DNA from: Henricia sp. BOLD:AAB3569
Taxonomy: Eukaryota > Echinodermata > Asteroidea > Spinulosida > Echinasteridae
Length of the DNA: 64,000 nt
Reading direction: 5' to 3'
Assembly: GCA_037783545.1 (NCBI GenBank)
Contig: JBBELK010000093.1
Location: forward strand, 372,001-436,000
The notes under the pieces were generated by a model, which was not told the origin of the DNA, searched no databases, and saw only the letters and a list, made by a program, of their open reading frames with translations. Position 1 is the first letter of the stretch. Each line of letters opens with the position of its first letter. The translations under genes and the position numbers were made by a program. Positions 1 through 12,200 of this stretch are shown here, piece by piece.

Positions 1-111
1 ACACCTGAATGTGGATTTAAATTGTAACACCTACAGTTGATTTATTCTTACAGATTTAAAAGACGACACCAATTGGTGTAAAATGGGGTTACCACTTTAA
101 AACAAAACACG

Positions 112-462
112 CGCTGCAAAACCACTGGTGTTAAATTTAACACCGATGATGTAAATTAACACCAGTATTTGGTGTTAAAATTGTTTAACACTTATCTGTT
201 CGTGGTGGAACAGTAATGAAATTGGCAAAATACCATTGTTTTCATCATGTTTTTTCTTGATTTCTTCATATCCCCTAAGTAGTAATGATGATATACTAGA
301 ACAATCCAGATAGTCTAGCCATAAGTACAACGTGATGATTACGGTTTGTATGCTCAAACGCGGAAAAATGATCAGAAACGCATGTAGCCAATCAAATAGC
401 TGGATTTCCGCGCATGCTCTCTTAGCATTATTTTTTAACACCAAAAAATGTTGTTTGCAGTG
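112..462. mobile_element. TIR mini-element with iterated GGTGTTAA core
   Basis: Left end reads CGCTGCAAAACCACTGGTG and the right end, on the other strand, CACTGCAAACAACA followed by a GGTGTTAA motif. GGTGTTAA or its complement TTAACACC recurs at least five times inside, in both orientations. AACACG flanks both sides as a likely target duplication. A second element with the same CACTGCAAA end but a different iterated core lies at 11613-11859. No coding potential is seen. Sequence 1-111 carries looser copies of the same motif. Confidence 0.55.
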
Positions 463-544
463 AACACGTGACCGACATCCCATAATTTTATCAAGTTTAT
501 CCCATAAGTTTATCAAGTTTAACACCATGCAGATTCTTCTTCGA

Positions 545-665
545 ATAGCGTAAAAATGAATAAGAACCAGAGAAATAGCGACCTGATCAAAATTACACGA
601 ACATGCACTTTCAAACCGCACGAATTCGAATTCATTTTTAAGGAATTCGAACGAGAAAACCTATA
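545..665 (+). repeat. Dispersed repeat, copy 1 of 2
   Basis: About 120 bp that match 2531-2652 in the same orientation with scattered differences. Both share the stretch around 'cctgatcaaaat' and end near 'gaacgagaaaac'. No reading frame is conserved between the copies, so it is probably a noncoding repeat. Confidence 0.6.
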
Positions 666-1708
666 TTAAGTGTAGGGTTTCCAGTTTATGTCAGAGACGG
701 AAATATTAAACAAATTATGAACGTTTTGCTCAATCAACGTTTCGCACAGGAGAAATGAGATTTTAAGGGTTTTTATAGTAGACCCCGAATCGGTAGGTGA
801 AACTGCTAATTTTGACGTGGTGTCAAAATGGTTACGAAAAAACGGTCGCCACGCGTGATATGATTCCTATTTAATGTCTCCGGAAGTCGACGAGTCTCGC
901 AAAGTTCCGATCGTTCTCAAGGTCAACTTACACGGTCTGTAGGCCTATATACGTAGGCCATATCCAGATTTTGAACCACTATGCACCATATACATTTTTA
1001 GAAGTGCTGGCAATGTTATATCAGGAGGGTCGTTAATATTTCAGTTAACAGATATCAAAGTAACACATCGGCAAAATTGTTGTTAGGGCCTATGTGCTCT
1101 TCGGTTGACGTGAAAAGCATTTAAACGCATGGGACACATGTGTATATTTCGAAAACAACCATTCCAGAATGAAATTTGTGCCCGACACGAAAGACATTTC
1201 ATGAAATATATGAAATAACTGATAGTGATTGCTGAGCAGCAAGTTACAGTGCATAAATTTGAAATTTCATTTTATTTTGAAACGCCTCAATCAGACGCCT
1301 ATCGAGAGCCTAACAACAACTCTGGACCGGCCGTTAACTTATCGGACGAGGTATTAACCGCAACAAGAGCTTCGAGAACAGCGCTCTTGTCGTTGCGATG
1401 GCTTATAGCGGCGAGGGTCTCAAGCCGGCCGTATACCTTGCATTTCGTCCATGATCCGATCACGATAGCGCATGTTGTGCAGTCGCATCATATGGCGTAC
1501 GGGTTTTGCGATGCGTTCCGATGACGATGTGGTCACGATTTTATGCAGAATTTCGAGCATGCTCGAAAATTAGCGTGTCTGTGCAATCGCAACGGAGTCG
1601 GAACGCAAGATGTACGGCCGGCTTAACGGTCTCGTTACGTTAACTAACGTTTCGGGAACATGCATGGGCCCAGCATTGGAACACTTTTACTAAAGAACAT
1701 AATACCTC
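666..1708. other. Unassigned upstream DNA
   Basis: No recognisable gene, RNA or repeat. An open frame at 1225-1524 has no family resemblance and no splice or start context that favours it. Confidence 0.4.
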
Positions 1709-2288
1709 TTAAAGGGCCCCTGAAATGGTGTTTTTATCAATGAAATCTGTGCTATGGAACTAGTCCATTAATTTACAATCATAAAAACCCTACTTGGAAG
1801 TTGTTTAGGAGGTTAAAATCAAGGTTTTTGATTTTTATGCTAATGAAAATTTACATATGCATGAGCAAAGTGGTGATGTCACATTAGGAAAACACAGGAA
1901 AATCTCATTCAACTGTGCACAAAAGCTTCTACAATTTTCTCCAACTTGCTGAAACTTTTATAACCCATGACGGTTTAGGTTTGTTTTACATGTTGCCTAT
2001 TGCAAATCATGAAAAAAACTAAGGCTGGAAACTGCAGCATTTTTCCACAATTCCAGTTTGAAGTCTTATGTTTTTTCTTTGCTTTTTTGCTGTGTATTCC
2101 TAAAGTGACATGCCCCAAACAGCGCCCTCTTTCTGTGAGTTTATGTGAAGAAATTTTCAAGTTGAAAAATGCCACTTTTTATTCATGGGCCATCAAAATG
2201 AACAGTATTGTCTTTCTACACAAGTAATCCTTCATATGCAGCAAAAACTGTGCATAAAGTTATTGAGCATTTCAGGGGCCATTTAATT
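1709..2288. mobile_element. TIR element of about 580 bp (MITE)
   Basis: Inverted ends TTAAAGGGCCCCTGAAAT (1709) and ATTTCAGGGGCCATTTAA (2271 region) pair over about 18 bp. The interior is AT-rich with no supported coding sequence. The TTAA at the outer edges could be the target site. Confidence 0.6.
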
Positions 2289-2530
2289 AAAACAAAAAGT
2301 GAAACAATAACAGTGATCAGATAAGGAAATGATCGCTAAAAGTACAAAGTTGTTCTGATTGTTGATTTAAACCTGTTTACTGTTTTCTTATATTTATTTT
2401 GTTTTAATTGCGTGGAATTGTTTTGAATGTGCAAAATGCTGAATCAGTCGCACATAAACGAAAATGAAAGTAAAACCGTGTGAACTGAACGTGTGCCAAA
2501 CTGAAGCAAGACCGAATACTCAATGTTTTT

Positions 2531-2652
2531 TTGGAAATGAATAACAACCATAGCAGAGAAAATAGCGTCCTGATCAAAATCGCACGAATACGTACTTTCA
2601 CTAACGAATTAGAATGTATTTCTGATGAATTCGAGCGAGAAAAAAAACCTAT
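2531..2652 (+). repeat. Dispersed repeat, copy 2 of 2
   Basis: Direct partner of 545-665. Confidence 0.6.
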
Positions 2653-2787
2653 AGACATGATGGAAACAGCCGTCCGATTTCAATTTGCGTTGGTCAGCAT
2701 TTAAATTTTTTTTTAAAGCACACACTTGTCATTTGAATTCACTAATAGGGAAGACATTTAGAAAATTACTGCACTCAAATTGTTGGT

Positions 2788-3434
2788 TTGTTAAATGTTC
2801 GGCATTGTGCGTGTTCGCTATAGCCCACAACTTCGTGAGGGAAAAAAGAACAGAAAGGAAAAACACAAACAAACAAAAAGGTCAATGATGTACAATGCAG
2901 ATGATTGAGGAAAATCCGTCTCAAAGCAGGAACATGATAAACAAACAAACAAACAAACACGCACAAAGAGACGTGGTAATGATTTTATAACGTCACAGAT
3001 TCATGATTATTCACAGGTCGGTGTAAACAAGTTGAAAATAAAAGCAATATAATCTATTTTTGGAGTAGCTGCTAAGAAAGCAAAGATGCATAAAACGGTC
3101 GCTTGTCTTTTCACATATTTATCAATTTTGCGATGTCGATTGTCCCTATAGATGAAAACAAAAATGACGATTGTGGTTAAAATTGTCCACAAAGAGCGCT
3201 GTGCTAAAGTGGTTGACGACTTTAAAGTATTAATCTGTGCTGACTCTTCAAATTAATATAGGTTTTCTTGGCCGACTTCGCACTTTTGCCTCGCAATGAA
3301 AGCGTCAATCCGTTTCACGCATTTACCCACTGATGGACTGAACACACGTTTTCCTAAAAACAAGTATTCATATTTTTCGTTATTTTGCGTTCAAATGTAT
3401 TTGTTGGACAAGCATGCAATTATTCTAAAAGATA
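2788..3434 (+). repeat. Large direct duplication, copy A
   Basis: About 650 bp colinear with 4159-4862, from 'gttaaatgttcggcattg' to 'ctaaaagataat'. Copy B carries small indels. The last 70 bp recur a third time at 58905-58977. No open frame is preserved, so this is a dispersed noncoding repeat and not a gene pair. Confidence 0.75.
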
Positions 3435-3474
3435 ATAGATCCTAAAAACAAACCATAAGCTTCAAATGTGGCCG

Positions 3475-4140
3475 TTTTTTAGCATTTTTCAAAAATTCAA
3501 GGTCACGTGATTATTTGAACCAGATTTCTGGTTCGGATAAATCACATGGCCTTGTGAGTTATAGTTTTATTTCCAGCCGTAGAAACCAGCGCGAAGTGCG
3601 AGTTGCTTCTGTCATAACAATCGCGGCTGGTTTTACTTCTTGTTGGTAAATAATGTCCTATACGAACACTGTACATACTGTATTTTCCAATTTGCAGACA
3701 AGCCTGCAAACAGGTTTCATAAGAAGGGTTTCTGGGTGTTGATATGGACGACAGAATCTCTTAGATGTTCGTGCCTTTGTGGCGATAACAAAATAATTAT
3801 ACCCGATTAATAAAACAGCACTATTGCAGACGTTGAAGAAACTATAACTAGTTGCGTTCGAGTTTCCTCCTTAAGTCAGCGCTGACCTTGGGAGGATCAT
3901 GGAAGGTGTGATGAGTCAGGAAAAACAAGGAAACGTGGTAAACACGTGTCGACTCGTATCGAACGCCACCTTTATTTACGAACACATGATACATAATACA
4001 GCGCAAAGCGGCTGGTAAAGCGTATAGGCTTATAGTCCAACATTTGACCTCTTTTGTTAATTTGAAACATTTCTAGTTAATTACGTGACATTTTGATGAT
4101 TTCTTTTTACAACGACCATTGTCAATGATGCTAGATCGCT
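3475..4140 (-). mobile_element. Partial copy of the CACCGGC-TIR element, reversed
   Basis: The reverse complement aligns with 27013-27838, including a hairpin built on 'ccagatttctggttcgg', the string 'cgctttaccagccg' and the block around 'cattgacaatggtcgttgt'. Both termini are missing, so it is an old truncated copy. Confidence 0.6.
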
Positions 4141-4158
4141 ACATATGCTCCTTACGAT

Positions 4159-4862
4159 TTGTTAAATGTTCGGCATTGTACGTGTTTGCCATAACCCACA
4201 AATTCGTGGGAAAAAAAACACATAAACAAACAAATAGGTCAATGATACAGATGTTTGAGGAAAATCTGCCTCACAGCAGGAAACATGATCAACAAAAAAG
4301 ACACGCACAAAGAGACGTTGTAATGATATAAACAACACAGATTCATGATTATTTACAGGTCAGTGTAAACAAGTTGAAAAGAAAATCAACTAATCTATAT
4401 TCAGGAAAATGAACAAACAAATTTATAGTATTGTATAGGAAACATACTGTGGACCAGCCGCCAACGAAGCAAAGATGCACAAAACGGTCGCTTGTCTTTT
4501 CACATATTTATCAATTTTGCGATGTCGATTGTCCAATAGAGGGACATTGTTTCTTCCTCCATGATTGTCCATAGATGAAAACAACAATGACGATTGTGGT
4601 TAAAATTGTCCACAAAGAGCGGTGTGATAAAGTGGTTGACGATTTTAGAGTATTAATCTGCGCTGACAATCTCCTCAATTATAATACATGCTTTCCCGAC
4701 GGACTTCGCACTTTTGCCTCGCAATGAAAGCGTCAACCACTGTCACGCGTTTACCCACTGATGGACTGAACACACATTTCGTTTTCCTAAAACAAGTATT
4801 CATTTTCGTTATGTTGCGTTCGAATGTATTTGTTGGACAAGCAATTGTTCTAAAAGATAATT
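4159..4862 (+). repeat. Large direct duplication, copy B
   Basis: Partner of 2788-3434, separated from it by the truncated mobile element. Confidence 0.75.
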
Positions 4863-4895
4863 AATGTTTCGTTTTAGGTCGTTCAGTTTGTGAGT

Positions 4896-5037
4896 TTAAA
4901 AGCACACGGGCTCGTCAGCAATGCGTGCGCGCCAAACTCTAGCCACGAAATACGCAGCTCCATGCCTTTGCTGTGGAGCTGCGTATTTCGTGGCACAAAC
5001 TTGGCGCGCGTGCATTGCTGACGAGCCTGTGCCTTTA
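4896..5037. mobile_element. Short hairpin element, GGGCTCGTCA ends
   Basis: An almost perfect inverted repeat with arms of about 53 bp centred near 4969. The outer ends (AAGCACACGGGCTCGTCA and its partner) resemble those of 5937-6473. TTAA is on the left and TTTA on the right. It looks like a minimal relative of that element. Confidence 0.65.
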
Positions 5038-5937
5038 TGGCCCTGTCACACCTTGACGATTTAGCCAGCGTATGCCGACGTATCAAAATTTGTCTAAGAC
5101 GCTGGCATACGCTGAACTATCGATTTTTTTTTTCAATTTTGGGCGTATAGCGTATTCATAACGAGTTGGACGTATACATAACGTATTAGTAACTTATATA
5201 TAGAACGTTTCGATTACTTATAAATAACTTATACTAACGAATGCTCAGCGTGTTGCCGGCGTTCACAACTTATGCCCAACGATAGTCTAACTTATGCATA
5301 GCGCGCGGCAGCGTATCGCCGACGATCACGTGTCGTAGCCTATAAAGAGGCTGCCGCTCGACGATTCAAATCATAACCGCACTAGACATTGCAGTATCAA
5401 TATCACCGTCATGCCGAAGAAAACTTCGAAGAACGCTGCCAATACGCCATTATATACGGTAGCTGTAAGTTAGAAACACGTTCAGTAAGTTCTGTGGTCG
5501 TCTGGAACACGTCAAATACGTCTACATACGTCAATATGCGTTGGAAATCAATGCTCGACATAGGTTCAAAGCACGTTACTCATAGGTTATAAATAAGTTT
5601 CGGGTACGCTAGACATTATTTTGACTTATTTCGACTTATGAGTGACTTATGAGTAACTTACAAGTAACGTGTGTGAACGTGTGTCAACGATCGCATATCT
5701 TATGGCCCGCGTGCATGCTGGACGTATGAGCCATACGCTGGCATACGTCGAAAGTTTTTGTGCATGCACAATATTTTTCGACGACCTCGCCGTACTACGA
5801 CGTATACCAGCGTGCTTCAGCGTGCTATTAACTTATACAAAACTTACCCTCAACTTATTCGACGTACGCCAGCGTATTCGCCAAATTTTTCATACGTCGG
5901 CTACGCTGGCTAAATCGTCAAGGTGTGACAGGGCCAT
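5037..5937. mobile_element. TIR element of about 900 bp
   Basis: The ends ATGGCCCTGTCACACC and GGTGTGACAGGGCCAT are inverted and pair over about 48 bp. The interior is full of short variants of 'acgtatgccagcgt' and 'cttata' in both orientations. No transposase is seen. It abuts two TTAA-type elements on either side. Confidence 0.7.
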
Positions 5938-6473
5938 TAAAGACGGGGGCTCGTCAATGCGCGACAGACAAATTCGTGTCACAAATTTCACCGCGCGGGA
6001 TACCTTGCCCTGGCAGCCACTCTTACAGTCCCAGAGTGTGTATAGGGCCATTGTGCAGGCTAATAGCCTCGTCCATTCTGCAAATAGGGTGTGTATCTTT
6101 TCGAAATGAAATATTTATCACAGAAAACACACCCTTTGTTAATTCATTACATTTAGTTTCAGCCATATTCACATTATTGCAGATATGGTAACATTTGCTT
6201 CAAGAAGGTGTCATATAGATGGTTAAATTCATGAATTGACCGTAGATGGGAACTCTTTGGTACAAACGACATCAACACACACAACTAATGAGCGTTCGTG
6301 CGTGATTCGATTAGCCTAGCAACGCATAAACACAGTGGCGAGCTCGCATAAATAATGAGCCCCCCGCCCTCTGGGATTGTAAGAGCAGCTGCCCTACTCG
6401 GGCAAGGTTCGGGGCGCGGTGAAATTCGTGGCATGAATTTGTTCGTGGTGTATTGACGAGCCTGCGTCTTTAA
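5937..6473. mobile_element. TTAA-flanked TIR element, long TIRs
   Basis: Terminal inverted repeats of about 115 bp start AGACGGGGGCTCGTCA and end in TGACGAGCCTGCGTCT. TTAA lies exactly at both ends (5937-5940 and 6470-6473), the target duplication used by piggyBac-type elements. There is no transposase, so it is nonautonomous. Confidence 0.7.
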
Positions 6474-7113
6474 TTGCGGGAGACCCCAAACCGTTTTAAC
6501 ACGGAGGCATTTAAATGAAATCGGTCACTTATTTGCCGAATGTGGCCGCGTAAACCTACACTAAAATCATCCACATTTGCAATATGCCAATTAACCATAA
6601 ACGTAGCACAAATATATGTAACAAATGATTAAAATGTATTGACATTGAACCGTAATAAATACAGAACTATTTTTGTTAAATGCATTTTAAATCAGAAAGT
6701 ACGCGACGAGGAAATCAGATGAAACATTAGGGTATAATTGCTTTTCTAAATGATACTGTATTACAGAGGTGGCAAGCTCTTGGAAAAGAAGGAGGTGGGC
6801 AAATCAACATGTAATACAAAGTGAAGTACACGATAACGCACCGTTCCCATTGAAACAGGAACTGCACTGGCATTGGTTTTGAAGAAGTCAATTTTTTTAC
6901 GTCTACGTGAATCATCGCATTAAAATAGTGATTTCAAGTAAGTCGTGGCCTCCTATCCACCACTTGCACGGAACCGCCATATTGGCAAAACAGCGAGGCT
7001 TTCCTTGCATGAACAATGACTCCCTCACTTCGTTAACATGTCGGTTGCTGTGACGTTGACTTTTGTCCATTGTAAAATATGACGTATGCCAGAAAAGCCT
7101 CGTTTTGAACGCG
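6474..7113. other. Unassigned upstream DNA
   Basis: No gene, RNA or repeat recognised. Confidence 0.4.
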
Positions 7114-7345
7114 ACCGTGCAAGTAGTCTTGTCACAAGACCGTATTTTGGTTCCCCCCTTCCACGCCCCGCCTACGCGCTACCCACTACCGATAGAGGGC
7201 GCCATTCACACTTCCACCTTCTGAAATACGTATTTCAGAAGGTGGAAGTGTGAATGGCGCCCTCTATCGGTAGTGGGTAGCGCGTAGGCGGGGCGTGGAA
7301 GGGGGGAACCAAAATACGGTCTTGTGACAAGACTACCGTGCAAGT
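7114..7345. mobile_element. Perfect 210-bp palindrome with 11-bp target duplication
   Basis: Bases 7125-7334 form an uninterrupted palindrome centred between 7229 and 7230. I checked both 105-bp arms base by base and found no mismatch and no spacer. ACCGTGCAAGT occurs directly at 7114-7124 and again at 7335-7345, so the block is a recent insertion. An 11-bp duplication fits Mutator-like or foldback elements better than hAT (8 or 5 bp) or Tc1 (TA). There is no coding capacity. Confidence 0.85.
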
Positions 7346-7504
7346 GGCGAATTGCGCTGTTTAAAGTTCATTGCCCGTGTTTCGGTGAAAGGATTAAAAC
7401 AATTAATTTACACAAGCGAACGAATTTAGAAAGCTTACGTGTCTCTGTAACGAAAAATATCAAAAACTTAAATTTCCGACGTCGGGAATTGGAGATACAA
7501 GCCT

Positions 7505-7605
7505 TTTTCTTGAAACGTGCTTCACATGTTGTACATGTGCGCGTACGCTCATATGTACATAGTATGTGTACAATGTACACATGTACGCGCACATGTACAT
7601 TTACG
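7505..7605. repeat. acatgtac-rich imperfect palindrome
   Basis: Imperfect palindrome of CATGTACA-like words, with 'acatgtgcgcgtac' paired to 'gtacgcgcacatgt'. Words of this kind recur across the window. Confidence 0.5.
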
Positions 7606-8218
7606 TCATAACCCTGTCGATTAAATGACCTGCCAGCCTTTTAATCATTTCTTGTTTTTAATCGACTGGCATTAATCCTTGACGGGTTTTTACGTTCTTG
7701 GTACCAAATGAAAGCTGATAACTTTTTCTATTCTAGAAAAATACCTATTTAACTTTTTTTTTAAAATTGTACGCCCAAATCGGCCCAAACACGGGCAGTG
7801 CAACTTTAATGAGAATGCCGAGATGCGCATGCTAGCCCAAAAATTGGGGCGGCACAATTTCTGAAAACATGGACAGTTTTTATTGTTTTCTTGCATGGAC
7901 CGTAGATTGCGGATAATAAGCTGACTAAAACACGGGTTGGTTTTCATCACAAACACATCCCCAATCACATATGAGATGATACCGTTTGTAACAGTTTTCC
8001 AATCAAGTAATATATCTTGAACATAAATATCTGTTCAAGAGCCTTGTCGTTTTCCTAGTTTGTGGTGCATTGGGAAATTGTTTTGTATACAGTTCTGTAT
8101 TATTCAGACCTTAATTCCTCAAAAGTTGTGAACGTAATAAATTGGTATTGTGGTAAATTAACAATTGCTCACGTGATGATGAATCAGTTAGTGATCCTTT
8201 CTCTGGTATCCACAGGCC
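7606..8218. promoter_or_regulatory. Upstream DNA ending in a splice acceptor before the ATG
   Basis: Bases 8192-8215 read as a pyrimidine-rich tract ending in CAG directly before GCCATGG. This is a 3' splice site, so coding exon 1 is preceded by an intron and at least one noncoding exon. I could not place that exon, a TATA box or an initiator. Human MET also has a noncoding first exon followed by a large exon carrying the start codon. Confidence 0.5.
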
Positions 8219-9280
8219 ATGGATGGAGTGGTGAGATGTACGCTTATTCTCGCATCACTCTGCACATCTCTGCCGACACTTAACGCACAACGGACCGGCC
8301 AACTGTCTGCCTATCATATTGCAGCATTCCAAAACCCAGATCCATATTCTAAGCTGAATCATGTGCTTTTACACAATTCCAACATATATATTGGAGCTGG
8401 GAATTCACTCTACCGGCTGAATGAGCAGTTACTGCTTTGGGCAAACGTCAGTACGGAGGAAGATTGTACAAGTGATCAGGATGGGTGTCTCAACTATAAC
8501 AAAGTTCTCTTCGTGGACCCCACTAGAAATACACTGATAACCTGTGGGAGTGACAGTAAAGGGACTTGTCAGCAGAGACGCCTGGAGGAGCTGACGATAA
8601 TCTCTAGGAGTGATGTTGGGGTGTCTCCAGGCAGAGACAAAACCACTGTCAGTCTACTATCTCCTGGACTTAGAAATAGGGACTGGCTTTATGTAGCAAC
8701 CACATATAGTGCTGCAGGGACAGCAGTTGCACCAATTGCAAGACGAGATCTAGAAACGCCAGACAATAGATTGCTTTTTGCAGACAGTTCATCTATCATT
8801 ACTTTTAGTAGAGATTACCAAGGTCAACCATTTGACATCAACTATGTATATGTCTTTACTTCAAACGACTTCACATATTTCATCACTGCACAGCAACGGG
8901 AGCAGGCTAGACGAGACCCAGTATTTGTCTCCAAAGTGGTTCGCGTTTGCCAGACCAGTAGTAATTTAGATTCCTACACAGAGATCACCCTACAGTGTGG
9001 TAACGGATCCAATCTGTACAATCTAGCTCAAGCTGCGTACTTCGGAACAGCGGGACCAGCCTTAGCAGAATCACTAGGTATTGATCCAGGAGCTCCGATG
9101 CTGTTTGCAGTCTTTGCCAAGAATGTTGGCTCCACCAGTACACCTAGCGATAGCTCAGCCATGTGTGCATTCAGGATGGCTGAGATTGAGAATGCATTTG
9201 AGACAGCCGTTAGGAACTGCGTTCATGGGGGACCTGCTTATCAAGTATTTTATCTGCAAGGCAGCAGTTGCAATACATTT
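8219..9280 (+). CDS. Coding exon 1: signal peptide and most of the Sema domain
   Basis: 354 codons, ending phase 0 at GTAAGT. The start ATG has a strong context (GCCATGG) and opens a hydrophobic signal peptide with likely cleavage after LNA. The rest is Sema propeller (residues 24-354) with paired cysteines. One large exon holding the start codon and most of the Sema domain is also the structure of MET and plexin genes. The frame stays open past the donor to 9655, but that extension is AT-rich intron. Confidence 0.92.
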
Positions 9281-12200
9281 GTAAGTTTCTTTGTAATGTT
9301 CTTTTTAGTATATACTGACACTACATGTATAGAATTATATGTATATTATTATATTTATTTATTTTTATTTTATTTATTTAGTCCATTTATTTACCCAGGG
9401 TGCTCCCAAACAGTTTACAAAAAACTGGTTTTCATTGGGGTCCTGCATAGTAAATTCACAATCACAAACAAACTGGAATACAATACAACAACTACAACAT
9501 CAACAATCCACAATACATCAACACTCGCACAATTGGACAAAAATAATGGTTACAGAAGAACAACGTCACAAGACATATTATACATGCACGTGACACTTAA
9601 ATTTACGCTAATTACGGGAAGGGCGAAAAACCCGCAAAAACCCATTTTAAGATAACAAAAATGGGAAAATTCCCTTCCAACTTCAAAATTAAAGTTTAAT
9701 TTTATGGCAACCAAGTCATACGATTCTATAAATTAGCATTTCTCCTCGGAAGTTGATCATGTGAATATTATGTATATGTTTGGTGAAGTGCCGAATTTGA
9801 ATGACCTCAAAGAAGATATAGTTCTAAGGTGTGCACTAAGGCTGTTCCAGTATTCTTATATTCTTGAAGTCTTCTTATATTCTTGAAGTCTTCTTATATT
9901 CTTGGATTGCAGCTTAGGCCAAAAAAAGAACTATGTTTAGCGTTAGCGCGCGTCACTTTCAAAACTTTGCGTCAAAGGTTTTTCTTTTACTTATAGACAC
10001 GCACCGTCTGTTGAGTGTTTCGATTAAAAACATGCCTTCATTTCTTGGAATCCACTCACAACAAAAAGAAAAACGGAAAAAAAGCCTCGTCACCGCGTCA
10101 TTTTGGGAGACTTCAACTTACGCTAAACATAGTTCTTTTTTGGCCTTATACAATCCTTAAATTGCTTCACCTTTTTATACTGAAATACCTGCCTGTTTCA
10201 ATTTGCCTCCTGCAGACTTGGTGATTTCCAATATAGGCTATATAGTTTTGCAATCTGTGTATAGTTTTGGCAAAACTGTGCAAGCAGTTTTTCTTTTTGA
10301 TTCTGCTTGATTCTTTGCATTAATACATACTTTCACTTATTAGCAGAATCTCTAGGAATTGATCCAGATGCTCCTAATTAAGCTCCCTGCAATATTTGCA
10401 GAGATTGTTGGCCACACCAATATCCCCTGCGATACCTCAGCTTTGTATGCATTCAATGTGGTTACATTGATAATGGGTAATTCCCAAAATTCGGGGTCCA
10501 AAAGTGTGACATGCTTTTTAAGATTTCCAAGTGTTTTTAGTGATTGAAAGTGGTTTCCCAATAAAAAATAATTATTTTTATTTCAACAAATGCTACTTTA
10601 ATTTAATGTTTAGATGTAGATATGGCACCAAGGTTAATGGAAACTTATTCTACAGCCAATTTTCATTGGCGTAGGTATACCCGGGACACCAAACTTCTAT
10701 TCAATACCATGGAACAAATTATAAACCTTTATGGTCTTTTGTTTTGAATATTTTTCAGGAATCAGAGAACAAAATGTTCAAGAAAATGATGCTGCCCCCT
10801 ATAATCACAGGCCACAGTCCATCACTGAGAATTTGTGATCATAAGTGGTGATTTTTGAAGCAGAGAGTGTCGTACGTAACTGGGACACCAACATTTTGGA
10901 ACCCGAATTTTGGGAATTACCCTAATGCATTTTGTAACCGGAAGAATTGCGTTCAGCAGACGTAATCTGCACAGCATGTAGATATGCCCCCAATTAAGTA
11001 TTTACTTACACTGCATGTAGTGATTACATGCTTGGCAATGGAATCATTTGTATGCATTGATTTAAGAGGCGGATCTTTTATTTTTTAGAGAAACACGAGA
11101 ATTTGTGGCAAAAATACCATTTGTTAAAGGTAGAGTAAACGTGATTAGTAAACTGTTACAAAAGGCGTTATTTCCACTTGTGACTATAAAAGCCCATGTT
11201 GATAAAACTGCCGTGTGGAATTTTAAGCCAAATATATCTAGTAATACTGCAGAAAACTTGAAAAATCCATTCATGGTTTTTGTGTTGAGTTGAATGGTAA
11301 AAAGGTCTTTTGCAAAAGATTGTTTTAAAAAACCACCTTCAGCTGTTAATTTCTCACACAAAGTACCATTTTGGACATAAATAAATTCATGTGTTGTTTG
11401 ATAGCATTGTTATGGGATTTCCCGGTTATTTTAGCACTTATATCAAGCAAATTCCCAGAACGATACTTAATTAATTTCGTCCCCGAAGAGAGACGATCTC
11501 ACTTCTCAATTTGAATTTAGACAAGTCACCAATTGGAGTTCATTTGTTGTGCAGTATAATTCAAATTAACATGCGTTTTAATTCGTCCTGACTGCGTGGA
11601 ATTCGTCTAGTGCACAGTAAGAAATAATGGGTAAATTTTGCCAAACCATTTACCCAACGTTGGTTCAAATATCAACATGCCCATCTTTGGGGCGCAAAAT
11701 ACCCAACTGGTGTTGGGTAACAGCTTCACCCAACCCTTGGTATTGTATATATTTACAACTGTTGGTTAAATTTAATCATCCAACGTTTTTGGTAAATTTT
11801 AACAATCAACAGTTGTACACATTTGCGCAACTGTATTTTACCCAGGATTTTTTGCAGTGTGTGGTGATCGGCATTGGATTGAAAAAGTGAATTCGTGGTT
11901 CTTCATCCATTTTAGCACTTTGGTAAATTAAATTTAGATAGTGCATTCTCTACTCCATGAAAGCCTATACATGTTCAGGGTATCTTTGCCATTTCTTGTT
12001 AAAAGTTCGTTTAGCTGCCGATGCTGGAATTCAGAGAGGCAGATAAAACAAGGTTTTAAATGCGGATAGAAACAAAATGTGGACAGATTTTGTAACCGTA
12101 ACGATTGAAATTACTAGAAACGAAATGTAAAAACCAAAGTGCTAAAATTAATGAAAAAAGACGAATTCACTTTTCTAATACAATGCCGATCACCGCACAA

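Noticed and set aside
175-621. 148-residue minus-strand ORF
   Set aside because: Crosses the border of a TIR element, no family resemblance, no gene context.
9281-9655. Open frame continuing from exon 1
   Set aside because: GTAAGT at 9281 is a strong donor, the extension is AT-rich low complexity, and exon 2 joins in phase with Sema continuity.
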